From: SZUA-430 sp034440355
GTDB lineage: Bacteria > Pseudomonadota > Alphaproteobacteria > Micropepsales > Micropepsaceae
Direction of reading: 5' to 3'
Length of the DNA stretch: 41,924 nucleotides
Assembly: GCA_034440355.1 (NCBI GenBank)
Contig: JAWXBY010000030.1
Coordinates: forward strand, 1-41,924
Below are positions 8,689-17,133 of this stretch, piece by piece. Position numbers and translations under genes: made by a program. The notes beneath the pieces were generated by a model. It was not told the origin of the DNA. It made no database searches and saw nothing but the letters and a program-made list of their open reading frames with translations. Each line of letters starts with the position of its first letter. Within the stretch, counting starts at the first letter, position 1.

Positions 8689-9729
8689 ATGATGGTAACC
8701 TTGCGTTTTGTGATTTTGGTTGCGTTCGCCTTGGCGCTGAACGCGTGCGCAACGAATGTGGTGGCGGAGAAAGCGTCGCGGTTCGACCAAGCTGTCGCCG
8801 CTTATGACGCGGGCGACTTTGCCGGGGCTTATCGGATTTGGTCCGGCCTTGCTGCGGAGGACGATCTCGCGGCGATGCGCAACGCGGCGCAGCTTTTGCG
8901 GCAGGGTAAGGGCGTCGAGAAGGATTCCAAGAAGGCGTTCAAGCTCTACTCCGAGGCGGCCGAGAAGGGCCTCGTCACGGCGATGGCGAATGTCGGGGAC
9001 ATGTATCTCGCCGGCGAAGGCGTCGAGAAGAATCCTCAGGCTGCCGCTGCGTGGTATGCGCGCGCGGCGTCCGCGGGCCTTTCGCTCGCGCAGGTGAAGC
9101 TTGCCGAGATGTATGAGCAAGGGCTGGGCGTCGAGCGCGATCCGGCGCGTGCGCGCGCGTTGCTCGAGCGAGCGGCGCGCAACGGCTATGCGCCGGCACA
9201 GGCAAAGCTGGCGGCGATGGGGCCTGGGCCTGTGACGTCGTCGACGCCTGTCGGCGATGACGATGATCCGTATCGCGGCGGCGGGACGATCACATCCGAG
9301 CGCAATCTGCCGCCTGCTCCGCCGACATCGTCGGGCGCCGTCAGCAGCGGCCCGCGCGCTATGCCCGGCGATGTCGTGCCGGCGGACTATGCCGCGAAGA
9401 TGCCGCCGGCTGATCTTGCGCAGATGAACGCTGGGCTCACCGCGTATGCGGCGCAGGACAAGCGGCTTGCCTTCGCGTCGTGGCGCAACGTGGCCGGGCG
9501 CGGGAATGCCGATGCGCAACTGCGCGTTGGGCTGCTTTATGAACGCGGCGAAGGCGTCGGGCAGGACATGATCGAGGCGTATCGCTGGTTGAAGCTCGCC
9601 GCGAATCAGGGGCACCCGAAGGCGTCCGCGGAGTTGTCTTTTGTGGCCGCGCAACTGGCGCCGGCCGAGCGTGCGATCGCTGAATCCCTGGTCAAAATGC
9701 CGGCATCGGACGCCGCGAAGGCACCCTAA
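8689..9729 (+). CDS. Sel1-repeat lipoprotein
   Basis: From the ATG at 8689 (a second ATG follows directly at 8692) the protein begins with a lipoprotein signal ending in LALNAC. It is therefore probably lipid-anchored in the envelope. Three consecutive Sel1/TPR-like repeats follow, recognised by the AxWYxxAAxxGxxxAQxxLAxMYxxGxGVxxD pattern (about residues 45-165). A Pro/Ser/Gly-rich linker (about 170-225) and a further Sel1 repeat pair (LYERGEGVGQDMIEAYRWLKLAA) come next. Such repeats mediate protein contacts; no partner can be named. The frame is open further upstream through the divergent pdxH, but the signal peptide fixes the start. Confidence 0.85.
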   Translation: MMVTLRFVILVAFALALNACATNVVAEKASRFDQAVAAYDAGDFAGAYRIWSGLAAEDDLAAMRNAAQLLRQGKGVEKDSKKAFKLYSEAAEKGLVTAMANVGDMYLAGEGVEKNPQAAAAWYARAASAGLSLAQVKLAEMYEQGLGVERDPARARALLERAARNGYAPAQAKLAAMGPGPVTSSTPVGDDDDPYRGGGTITSERNLPPAPPTSSGAVSSGPRAMPGDVVPADYAAKMPPADLAQMNAGLTAYAAQDKRLAFASWRNVAGRGNADAQLRVGLLYERGEGVGQDMIEAYRWLKLAANQGHPKASAELSFVAAQLAPAERAIAESLVKMPASDAAKAP

Positions 9730-9862
9730 GCTTTTGAAAATATTTGTAATTTGCGCATTTGCCCTGCGACGTAGTATGGCAGTGCGCAGCGGTAGGTTAT
9801 TAAGATACAATTAATAATTCGTTTACAAACAGACGCCCGTTGGCGTGTGAGCGCGCTTGCTG
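9730..9862. promoter_or_regulatory. AT-rich intergenic region upstream of the DnaJ-class gene
   Basis: This 133-bp gap is clearly more AT-rich than its surroundings. It holds a good -10-like box, TACAAT at 9806-9811, with only a weak -35 match 17 bp upstream. I see no palindromic operator or CIRCE element. Likely the promoter of the co-chaperone gene; no gene is visible inside. Confidence 0.35.
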
Positions 9863-10942
9863 ATGTATGACCCCTATTCAGTACTCGGCGTTCAGCGATC
9901 GGCCAGCGAGGACGACATCAAGTCGGCTTTCCGGTCGCTCGCGAAGCGATTCCATCCCGATACCAGCGAAGGCGCGTCCGACAAGGGCAAACGCTTCAAA
10001 GATCTGTCCATCGCTTATCAGGTGATCGGCGACCCGTCGAAGCGCAAAGCCTATGACCGCGGTGAGATCGACGCGCACGGCAACCCGCGCCACGGGTATG
10101 TTCCGCGCCCGGAACCTGAAGCGGCGGAGCCTGAGCGCGAGCCTGCAGAGACCGCAACTAAGACGGCGGCGAAGAACGGCGCGCACGTCAACGGTCACGC
10201 GAACGGGACGCATACCAATGGGACGGCAGCCAATGGCGCGCAAGCGAACGGCGATGGCGCGAGTTCGGCTTTCCGCAACGCATTCGAACGCGCGTTTGGA
10301 TCGGGCTCGGCGAGCGAACCGAAGAAGAGCCGCGTCGAAGATCTATTCTCCGAATTCTTCGGCGAGCGGTCGGCGGGCGGGCGCAAGAAGCCGACGCCGG
10401 GCAAGGGCCTCGACAGCCACTACGATCTTTCGATCACGTTCGAGGAAGCGGCGCTCGGCGGTACGCGGCGCGTGAAGCTGCCGGCGGGCAAGCGTTTTGA
10501 CGTGAAGATTCCTATCGGCGTGCGCGACGGTCAATCGATCCGCCTCAAGGGTTTGGGCGAGCCGGGCATTCCGGGCGGCCAGGCCGGCGATGCGATGATC
10601 ACGATCAAGATCGAACCGCATCCCTACTTCCGCCGCGAAGGGCACGACATCCATCTCGATCTGCCGATCACGCTGAACGAAGCACTGCACGGGGCGAAGG
10701 TGAAGGTGCCGACGCTGAACGGGCCGCTTGTGATGATCGTTCCGCCCGGTGCGAATGCGGGCCAGGTGTTCAAGCTGAAGGGCAAGGGCATTCCGGGCTA
10801 CTCGATCCATCCGGCGGGCGATCAGTTCGTTACGCTGCAGATCGTGCTGCCCGATCAGTCGGACTCGAACTTGAATGACATCGTGAAGCGGTGGGAAGCG
10901 GCGCACCCGTACGACCCGCGCAAAAAGTTCGGCGACATTTGA
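9863..10942 (+). CDS. DnaJ-class (CbpA-like) co-chaperone
   Basis: A 359-residue Hsp40 co-chaperone of the type lacking the zinc finger. The J domain (about 1-66) has the HPD motif in KRFHPDT, needed to stimulate DnaK. An Ala/Glu/Lys and then Asn/Gly/His-rich linker (about 85-130) follows. The two C-terminal substrate-binding beta domains start near FEEAALGGTRRVKLPAGK and include GLGEPGIPGGQAGDAMI and KGKGIPGYS. TTG and CTG codons lie in frame just upstream (9857, 9860); ATG 9863 is preferred. The linker contains a run of NG-x-x units and is unusual for the family. Confidence 0.9.
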   Translation: MYDPYSVLGVQRSASEDDIKSAFRSLAKRFHPDTSEGASDKGKRFKDLSIAYQVIGDPSKRKAYDRGEIDAHGNPRHGYVPRPEPEAAEPEREPAETATKTAAKNGAHVNGHANGTHTNGTAANGAQANGDGASSAFRNAFERAFGSGSASEPKKSRVEDLFSEFFGERSAGGRKKPTPGKGLDSHYDLSITFEEAALGGTRRVKLPAGKRFDVKIPIGVRDGQSIRLKGLGEPGIPGGQAGDAMITIKIEPHPYFRREGHDIHLDLPITLNEALHGAKVKVPTLNGPLVMIVPPGANAGQVFKLKGKGIPGYSIHPAGDQFVTLQIVLPDQSDSNLNDIVKRWEAAHPYDPRKKFGDI

Positions 10943-10973
10943 CGCTTGCGCCAGTGACGTTCGCAGCGCATCG

Positions 10974-12101
10974 ATGGCTTCCATGAACAAGACAGAGATC
11001 GAAGCGCTGGCCGCGCGGTTGCTGCATCATCGCGATGCGACGCTTGCGCCCGGCGATTCCGTCGTGCCGGCGATCTGGCCGACGGCGGTGTTTCACCTGC
11101 CGGGCAATCCGTCGAATGTGCCGTATGTTTATGGGCGCTACAGCAATCCGACATGGGAGGCCTTGGAGGCAGCTCTTGGCGTTATCGAAGGCGCGGAAAC
11201 GCTGATCTTCCCGTCCGGTATGGCGGCCATTGCGGCTGTCCTTTTCACGACGGCGCGCGCGGGCGACCGTGTGCTTGTGCCGGCGGACGGCTATTTCGCG
11301 ACGCGCGCGCTCGCCGATCAGTTTCTGAAGACGTTGGGCGTCAAGGTCGAGACACGGCCGACGGCACGCTTCCTAGAGGGCGGCTTCGACGGCTTTCGTC
11401 TGGTGCATGCCGAGACGCCATCGAACCCCAGCCTCGACGTTTGCGATCTGCGCGAGGCGGCGGTGCTCGCCAAAGCGGCCGGCGCCGTGTTCTCGGTCGA
11501 CAACACGACCATGACGGCACTCGGGCAGCGGCCACTCGAACTGGGTGCAGACATCGTCGTTTGCGCCGGAACGAAGGCGGTCAACGGGCATTCGGATGCT
11601 CTCATGGGGCATGTCGCGACGCGCGACGGCGCGTTGATGGCGCGCCTCAAGGATTGGCGGAAGTACTCGGGCTCGATCCCCGGGCCGTTCGAGGCGTGGC
11701 TCGTTTTTCGTGGCCTTGAGACGCTGGAGGTGCGGTTTGCGCGGATGTGCGCGACGGCCGGCGTCATCGCCGAGCGGCTGGAAAGGCACGAGCGCGTGCT
11801 TGCCGTGCGCTATCCGGGGCTCAAGAGCGATCCTTCGCATGCCATCGCGGCCAAGCAGATGCTGACGTTCGGCTCGATGATCTCGCTCACCCTGCGCGAT
11901 ACCGGCGCGGCGGAGCAGTTCATTGCGGACTGTCCTTACATACAGCCATCGACGAGTTTCGGCGGCGTGCGGACAAGTGCGGAGCGGCGCGCGAGATGGG
12001 GGGACAGCGTCGCGGACGGCTTCGTGCGCCTTTCCATCGGCCTCGAACCGGTTGAGCCGCTGTGGGCGTCCATCGACTCGGCGCTCAGAAAATCCAGCTA
12101 A
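10974..12101 (+). CDS. Cys/Met metabolism PLP-dependent enzyme (cystathionine gamma-synthase/beta-lyase family)
   Basis: A 375-residue fold-type I PLP enzyme. Visible family marks are YGRYSNPTWEALE, FPSGMAAIAA, VDNTTMTAL and the Schiff-base lysine in CAGTKAVNGHSD, plus the substrate-side GSIPGPFEAWLVFRGLETL segment and PSTSFGGVRTSAERRARW. The last resembles the region that separates cystathionine lyases from synthases, but I cannot assign which reaction it catalyses. Two starts, 10974 and 10983, are both ATG; no strong ribosome-binding site decides between them. It follows the DnaJ-class gene by 31 bp. Confidence 0.9.
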   Translation: MASMNKTEIEALAARLLHHRDATLAPGDSVVPAIWPTAVFHLPGNPSNVPYVYGRYSNPTWEALEAALGVIEGAETLIFPSGMAAIAAVLFTTARAGDRVLVPADGYFATRALADQFLKTLGVKVETRPTARFLEGGFDGFRLVHAETPSNPSLDVCDLREAAVLAKAAGAVFSVDNTTMTALGQRPLELGADIVVCAGTKAVNGHSDALMGHVATRDGALMARLKDWRKYSGSIPGPFEAWLVFRGLETLEVRFARMCATAGVIAERLERHERVLAVRYPGLKSDPSHAIAAKQMLTFGSMISLTLRDTGAAEQFIADCPYIQPSTSFGGVRTSAERRARWGDSVADGFVRLSIGLEPVEPLWASIDSALRKSS

Positions 12102-12285
12102 TCCGCGATTTTTTCACCACTTAGACTCGTGCGTCTAGTGCGTTTGCGCGAGGATGGCGCGGTCCATCCTGTCCCCATCGCCGATCGGCCGTGAATCGCG
12201 TGAATCATTTCCACCGCTAATTTGCTCACGGCGGGTGCAACGACTCCAGATTAAGCGCGTTAGTTTTTTGTTAACCGGCTAAGCC

Positions 12286-12305
12286 TTTGGACTTCTCAGT
12301 CCAAA
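12286..12305. promoter_or_regulatory. Inverted repeat in the gap before the TetR gene
   Basis: TTTGGACT (12286-12293) and AGTCCAAA (12298-12305) form a perfect 8-bp inverted repeat around TCTC. There is no T-run after it, so it is less likely a terminator for the upstream PLP enzyme than a protein-binding site. The whole gap 12102-12377 otherwise holds no gene. Confidence 0.25.
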
Positions 12306-12330
12306 ACTGATTCGGCAGCATACTGATGAT

Positions 12331-12352
12331 CGGCGAATCAGGTGATTCGCCG
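12331..12352. promoter_or_regulatory. Perfect palindrome, candidate TetR operator
   Basis: CGGCGAATCA and TGATTCGCCG are perfect 10-bp arms around GG, 25 bp before the first in-frame ATG of the TetR-family gene. The core GAATCA/TGATTC occurs twice more in the same gap (12202-12207 and 12308-12313). TetR-type repressors usually bind such palindromes beside their own gene, so autoregulation is inferred. Confidence 0.5.
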
Positions 12353-12377
12353 AAGCGGGGACAACACTTTTCTATCG

Positions 12378-13037
12378 ATGGGTATTGCGATGAGCCGTTC
12401 TTCTTCAGCAGCTGTTTCACTTTCGCCGTCGCAATTGTTGTCGGCGCGCGCCCGTATTCTCGAGGCCGCAGCCGAGACATTTCGCACGCACGGCTATGAC
12501 GTTCCGATGGACACGATCGCGGCGGCCGCGAACGTCGCCAAGCAGACGCTCTATAATCAATTCGGCAGCAAGGAAGATCTCTTCAAGGCGATGATCGCCG
12601 ACCGCGCCGCCTACATGCGTGCACCGTTGGCGGCCCATGCGCTTGAGCGCCACCCGCGCGAGATGCTGACCGACGTGGCGCGGCAGTATTACACGCATGC
12701 GTGCAGCCCGAGCGAGATGGGCTACTACCGCATGATCATCGGCGCGAGCCAGCAGTTTCCGGAGATCGGCCAGGCGTACTATGAGGCTGGGCCGCGCCAG
12801 ATGCTGGAGGCGCTCAGCCAATGGATCGCGCGCGAGGAACGCCTCGGCCGGCTCGACGCCGGCGGCGAGTCCACGATCGCGGCCGAGCATTTCCTCGGCA
12901 TGATCACGGGACAGATCGAGGCGCGCTGGCTTTTGGGCGTGGGCACCGAAATGTCGCCCAACGAGATCGAACGCCGGGCGAAATTCTGCGCCGACGTCTT
13001 CATGCGCGCCTTTGGGCCGCAGCGTTTGTTGGGCTAA
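12378..13037 (+). CDS. TetR/AcrR-family transcriptional regulator
   Basis: A roughly 219-residue regulator. The N-terminal helix-turn-helix is clear: ILEAAAETFRTHGYD, then MDTIAAAANVAKQTLYNQF and GSKEDLF. The C-terminal domain resembles the AefR/TetR_C_7-like type (YYRMIIGASQQFPEIGQAYYEAGP, MITGQIEARWLLG). Either ATG 12378 or ATG 12390 can start it; a GTG at 12342 would place the start inside the palindrome and is less likely. No obvious target gene is adjacent: the neighbours are a PLP enzyme and a class V aminotransferase, so the regulon is unknown. Confidence 0.9.
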   Translation: MGIAMSRSSSAAVSLSPSQLLSARARILEAAAETFRTHGYDVPMDTIAAAANVAKQTLYNQFGSKEDLFKAMIADRAAYMRAPLAAHALERHPREMLTDVARQYYTHACSPSEMGYYRMIIGASQQFPEIGQAYYEAGPRQMLEALSQWIAREERLGRLDAGGESTIAAEHFLGMITGQIEARWLLGVGTEMSPNEIERRAKFCADVFMRAFGPQRLLG

Positions 13038-13079
13038 GCCGCCTACCGCCGCTTACGATCACTCTCTAGTCTGCCGGGC

Positions 13080-14246
13080 ATGACCATGTTCGGCAGACAT
13101 CTGCGTCCGCTCTGGCATCTGGAGCCTGACGGCACGTTCCTCAACCACGGTTCGTTCGGCGCTTGTCCGAAGGACGTGCTCGCGGCGCAGTCGGCGATCC
13201 GCGAGGAGATGGAGCGGCAGCCCGACTCGTTCTTCCGCTACAAGGTTTCGCCGCGCGTCGCCGACAACGCGATCCGCGCGGCCGCTGCGCGACTTGGCTC
13301 TTTCGTCGGCACGACGGGCGAGCGCATCGCGTTCGTGAGCAACGCGACGGAAGCGGTCAACACGGTGCTCGACACCGTTTCGTTCAAGCCGGGCGATGAG
13401 ATTCTCGTTCTCGACTGCGTCTACAACGCCGTGCGGTTGGCGGCGGAGCGCACGTGTCAGCGCACCGGCGCGCGCATCGTGAAGGTCGCCCTGCCCGTTC
13501 CGTTGACCGCGAACGACGTCGTCGAGCGCATCAGCGATGCGGCCGGATCGCGCACGCGGCTTGCGATCATCGACCACATCTCGTCACCGACCGCGATCGT
13601 GTTTCCGGTGGTCGAAGTCACGCGCGCACTGAAGGCGAAGGGTGTGCATGTGCTGATCGACGGCGCGCATGCGCTGGGACAGCTCGATCTCGATCTGCCG
13701 GCGATCGGCGCGGATTGGTACACGGCCAATGCTCATAAATGGCTCTACGCGCCGAAGGGCTGCGCGTTTCTCTATGCCGCAGCGGACGCGCCGCAGCCCC
13801 TGCCCTTGTCGGTCAGCCATTGGCACGACCTCGGGTTTCCGTTTGCGTTCGACTATGTCGGCACGCGCGACGTGTCCGCGTTCCTCAGTGTGCCGGCGGC
13901 GATGGACTTCATCGCCAAGTTCGGCGCGGCGGAGGTTCGCCATCATCTGCACCGGCTGTCGCGCGAGGGCGCGGAGGCGATGCGCGCGCTGGATGTCACG
14001 CCCGTCGCGCCGGATGCGATGTTCGCCGCGATGCGCACCTACATCCTGCCGCAGAAGCGGGCGGCCGATCCGGAAGATGCGCTGACGCTGATGAAAGCGA
14101 TGTGGGACGACCACCGCATCCAGGTCGCCTCATCCGTGTTCCAGGGACACTTCCAGGTCCGGCTTTCGGCGCAAATCTACGTGGACCGAGCCGACTTCGA
14201 ACACGCGGTCGATGTGCTTCAGCGCGTCGGCTGGCCGGGGCGTTAG
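13080..14246 (+). CDS. Class V aminotransferase (isopenicillin N epimerase-like)
   Basis: A 388-residue PLP enzyme. LNHGSFGACP at 21-30, SNATEAVNTVL at 87-97, Asp194 and His197 in LIDGAHALGQ, and the Schiff-base lysine Lys220 in NAHKWLYAPKG are all in place. This is the CefD/isopenicillin N epimerase-like branch that also includes cysteine desulfurase-like and kynureninase-like enzymes. No beta-lactam cluster is present, so the name reflects similarity rather than reaction. The stop overlaps that of the convergent DUF1772 gene by four bases. Confidence 0.88.
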   Translation: MTMFGRHLRPLWHLEPDGTFLNHGSFGACPKDVLAAQSAIREEMERQPDSFFRYKVSPRVADNAIRAAAARLGSFVGTTGERIAFVSNATEAVNTVLDTVSFKPGDEILVLDCVYNAVRLAAERTCQRTGARIVKVALPVPLTANDVVERISDAAGSRTRLAIIDHISSPTAIVFPVVEVTRALKAKGVHVLIDGAHALGQLDLDLPAIGADWYTANAHKWLYAPKGCAFLYAAADAPQPLPLSVSHWHDLGFPFAFDYVGTRDVSAFLSVPAAMDFIAKFGAAEVRHHLHRLSREGAEAMRALDVTPVAPDAMFAAMRTYILPQKRAADPEDALTLMKAMWDDHRIQVASSVFQGHFQVRLSAQIYVDRADFEHAVDVLQRVGWPGR

Positions 14247-14680
14247 TTCACGGCCGCTGCGATGAAGAGCAGTGTTGCGATGGCGCCCAGGATGCTGCGG
14301 CCGGCGTGGAGCCAGCCCCAGCGGACCATCAGCGGGCGGACTTCGATGCCGGGGGCTGCGGGGTCGGCGGCCATCAGTTTGTGGTTTGTCGGCATGATCA
14401 GGTAGAGCGTGTAGGGCCAGTTGGCGGCGATGAAGATCGCGCCGATGATCCACTTCCAATCCCAGTCGAAGAAGAAGGTGATGAGGCCCAGGATGCCACC
14501 CGCCGCGGCGAGGCTTGCCTGCATCAGCTTGCCAGCGTTGTAGGAGGGCTTCCACTGGGTGAGCAGCGGGCCGTCTTCGAGTTTTAGACGCGCCGGGTGT
14601 TCGGCGATGTTGATGTAGATCGCCGCGCCCGTGAACAGGGCCGCTACGGTTAGCGCCAGGAGACCGAAAACCATCCGCAA
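14243..14680 (-). CDS. DUF1772 family membrane protein
   Basis: A 145-residue protein with four hydrophobic segments, the conserved INIAEHPARL near the N-terminus, the WPYTLYLIMPTNHKL segment and a final Trp-containing membrane helix. This pattern is that of DUF1772/anthrone oxygenase-like proteins; bacterial members have no assigned function. The TTG at 14680 has an ideally spaced GGA ribosome-binding element; an ATG lies two codons later at 14674. Confidence 0.82.
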   Translation of the reverse strand: MRMVFGLLALTVAALFTGAAIYINIAEHPARLKLEDGPLLTQWKPSYNAGKLMQASLAAAGGILGLITFFFDWDWKWIIGAIFIAANWPYTLYLIMPTNHKLMAADPAAPGIEVRPLMVRWGWLHAGRSILGAIATLLFIAAAVN

Positions 14681-14787
14681 GTGTTTCCTTCGTCACGCGT
14701 CAGACGTTCAGCAACCGGCGCGTCAATCCGCGAATTTCGCAGCCGGCCGAAAGCGCGCTAAAACTACACCAACGGAACGGGAACCCA

Positions 14788-15192
14788 ATGGCCTATCAAG
14801 CAGGAAGTGGTGGAGGAAAGCGGCCCGCGCAACGCAACGTCTTGGGCGGCGAGTTGGCCTCGTGCAGCATCGAGCCGGTGACGGGATTTTTCCGGGACGG
14901 GTGCTGCAACACGTCGCCGGAGGACCGCGGGTCGCATACGGTTTGCGCGATCATGACGGTGGAATTCTTGGCGTTCTCGAAGGCGCACGGCAACGATCTG
15001 TCCACGCCCATGCCCGAATATGGCTTTCCGGGGCTGAAGCCCGGCGACCGGTGGTGCTTGTGCGCGCCGCGCTGGGCGGAGGCATTTGTCGCGGGCATGG
15101 CGCCCAAGATCGTGCTCGCGGCGACGCAGGAAGGTGCGTTGGACTACGCAGACCTTGCCGACTTCAAGAGATTCGCGGTCGATCTGAATTGA
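14788..15192 (+). CDS. DUF2237 family protein
   Basis: A 134-residue soluble protein with the DUF2237 signature in order: RNVLGGELASCSIEP, GFFRDGCCNT, GSHTVCAIMTVEFL, GNDLSTPMPEYGFPGLKPGDRW and WCLCAPRWAEA. The many conserved Cys and His residues suggest a metal or redox role, but no function is established. Its TGA stop overlaps the TTG start of the downstream TPR protein (TTGA), so the two are probably translationally coupled. Confidence 0.88.
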   Translation: MAYQAGSGGGKRPAQRNVLGGELASCSIEPVTGFFRDGCCNTSPEDRGSHTVCAIMTVEFLAFSKAHGNDLSTPMPEYGFPGLKPGDRWCLCAPRWAEAFVAGMAPKIVLAATQEGALDYADLADFKRFAVDLN

Positions 15193-17045
15193 GCGTCTGG
15201 CCGGCCATACAGTGGTTCATCTCCGAGCTGCAGCGGCGCAAGGTTTTGCGCGTGGCGTCCGCTTACGTCGTCGCGGGATGGATCGTGCTGCAGGTCGCGG
15301 CGACGCTTGAGAATACGCTGAACCTGGCGGCGTCGTTCGACACCGTCGTGTTCGGGATCATCGCGTTGGCGTTGCCCGTGGTGCTAGCGCTGACGTGGGT
15401 CTATGAGATCACGCCGCAAGGCATTAAGCGCACCAAGAGCCACGGCGACGGCGCGCTGGTAATGCCGGAGACGACGGACCTGTTGCTCGCTGGCATGCTG
15501 GTCGTCGTCGGACTGATTGCCGTCGTGCAGGTGTTCGTGCCGCGCGATGCGCCTGCGGTCGTCGCGGAAGCGGCGCCGGCGAAACCTGCGCCGCCGCCTT
15601 CGCCCGCTGTCGATCCGAAGTCGATTGCGGTGCTGCCGTTCGTCAACATGTCGACGGACGCGAAGAACGAGATTTTCTCCGACGGGTTGACCGAGGAGAT
15701 CCTCAATCTGTTGGCGCAGCGGCGCGACCTGAAGGTGATCTCGCGCACGTCGTCGTTCGCGTTCAAGGGTAAGAACGTGCCGTTGCCCGAAGTCGCCAAG
15801 CAACTCGGCGTGCGGCACGTGCTGGAAGGCAGCGTGCGGCGGTCCGACGACGGCGTGCGCATTACCGCCCAGTTGATCGATGTGACAACCGATGTGCATT
15901 TGTGGTCGAAGACTTATGACCGCAAGATCGAGAATATCTTCGCCGTGCAGGACGAGATCGCGACGGCGATTGCGGCGGCGATGAATCTGCAGATCGACCT
16001 CGTCGCGCCGCCGCGCGATGCGCCGACGAAGAGTATCGAGGCCTATCGGATGTTCCTGGAGGCGCGCGCGCTGTTCCGCGACCGCGGTGAAGCGTCTGTG
16101 GCGCAGAGCATCGATCTCTTCCAGCGCGCCACCAAGCTGGATCCGGCATTCGCGCAGGCTTATGCGGGGCTGGCGGCGAGCTATACGTCCGAGGGCTCGC
16201 GCAATCCCAAAAAATTCGCCGACTATGCACCGCTGGCGCGGCGTGCGGCGGAGAAGGCCATCGAACTCGATCCGACTTTGGCGCAGCCGCATGCGGTGTT
16301 GGGAAGCATGGCGTGCGACCGGCTGCAATGGAGCGAGGCGTTCGAACACGGCAATCGCGCGGTCGTGCTCGATCCTTCGGACTCGACCGGCCTGCTTTGG
16401 CTGGGGCTTTCGCAGTACGCGGTTGGCAGGCTTGAAGCGGCGGCGCGCACGTTGGACAAGGCGGCACACGTCGACCCGCTCTACACGTTCATCGACATTT
16501 GGCGCGCGCGCGTCGCCTTCGCCCGGCGCGACGATGTGGTGAGCACCGCGCTGTCGGAGAAGCTGTTGGGTGGCGGGCCGGATGCGGCCATACACGGCTA
16601 CTTGCATCTGGCGGCGATCGCGAAAGCGCAAGGCAAGCTTGACGACGCCGAGAAGCACTTTCGAGCGGCGGCCAAGGTCGGGTCGGTGGATGCCGCGTTC
16701 ACCGATGTCATCGTTGCGGCGATCAAATCGCCGGTTGGCTTGCCGGCTGCAAGCAAGGTTCTTGTCGACGAGTCGACGCGCGATCCGACCTTCAATCCGG
16801 ACGTCATCTATTTCCTGGTGGGCGATACGGATGGTTTTCTGGAGCTCGTCGCGCGGCGCCTGCGCGAAGGGGACACGACGCGCGTCGCGCATATGATCGG
16901 GCTGGCGTGGCGCATACCGGATTGGGCGCAGACCGCGACAGGGCGTGCGATGCTCAAGGATGCGCGGATCATCGACTATTGGCGCAAGGCGGGCGCGCCG
17001 CCTCAGTGCGACGGTGTGGCGCTCGAAGACTTCGTGTGTCGTTAA
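15189..17045 (+). CDS. Membrane protein with TolB-N-like domain and TPR repeats
   Basis: A 618-residue protein from the TTG at 15189; the frame is open upstream but only antisense to other genes. A cytoplasmic amphipathic start (FISELQRRKVLRVASAY) is followed by membrane helices near 20-41, 50-71 and 97-117 and a Pro/Ala-rich spacer. A TolB N-terminal-like domain (about 145-250) carries SIAVLPFVNMS, FSDGLTEEILNLLA and VRHVLEGSVRRS. Several TPR repeats follow (about 285-500). The same architecture occurs C-terminal to adenylate cyclase or winged-helix domains in alphaproteobacteria, but here no catalytic or DNA-binding domain is present. Confidence 0.85.
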   Translation: MSVWPAIQWFISELQRRKVLRVASAYVVAGWIVLQVAATLENTLNLAASFDTVVFGIIALALPVVLALTWVYEITPQGIKRTKSHGDGALVMPETTDLLLAGMLVVVGLIAVVQVFVPRDAPAVVAEAAPAKPAPPPSPAVDPKSIAVLPFVNMSTDAKNEIFSDGLTEEILNLLAQRRDLKVISRTSSFAFKGKNVPLPEVAKQLGVRHVLEGSVRRSDDGVRITAQLIDVTTDVHLWSKTYDRKIENIFAVQDEIATAIAAAMNLQIDLVAPPRDAPTKSIEAYRMFLEARALFRDRGEASVAQSIDLFQRATKLDPAFAQAYAGLAASYTSEGSRNPKKFADYAPLARRAAEKAIELDPTLAQPHAVLGSMACDRLQWSEAFEHGNRAVVLDPSDSTGLLWLGLSQYAVGRLEAAARTLDKAAHVDPLYTFIDIWRARVAFARRDDVVSTALSEKLLGGGPDAAIHGYLHLAAIAKAQGKLDDAEKHFRAAAKVGSVDAAFTDVIVAAIKSPVGLPAASKVLVDESTRDPTFNPDVIYFLVGDTDGFLELVARRLREGDTTRVAHMIGLAWRIPDWAQTATGRAMLKDARIIDYWRKAGAPPQCDGVALEDFVCR

Positions 17046-17054
17046 CGCCATGGT

Positions 17055-17083
17055 TTGACCGGCCCGGCGAATTTGACTAGCGT
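17055..17083 (+). promoter_or_regulatory. Possible fabI promoter
   Basis: TTGACC (17055-17060) is separated by 17 bp from TAGCGT (17078-17083), 50 bp before the fabI ATG. The -35 is good, the -10 weak. A second TTGACT at about 17072 overlaps it. Confidence 0.3.
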
Positions 17084-17133
17084 CCGGCGCTTATTGACCG
17101 TCACCAATCGCACGGCGAGACGTCGGCAAAACA

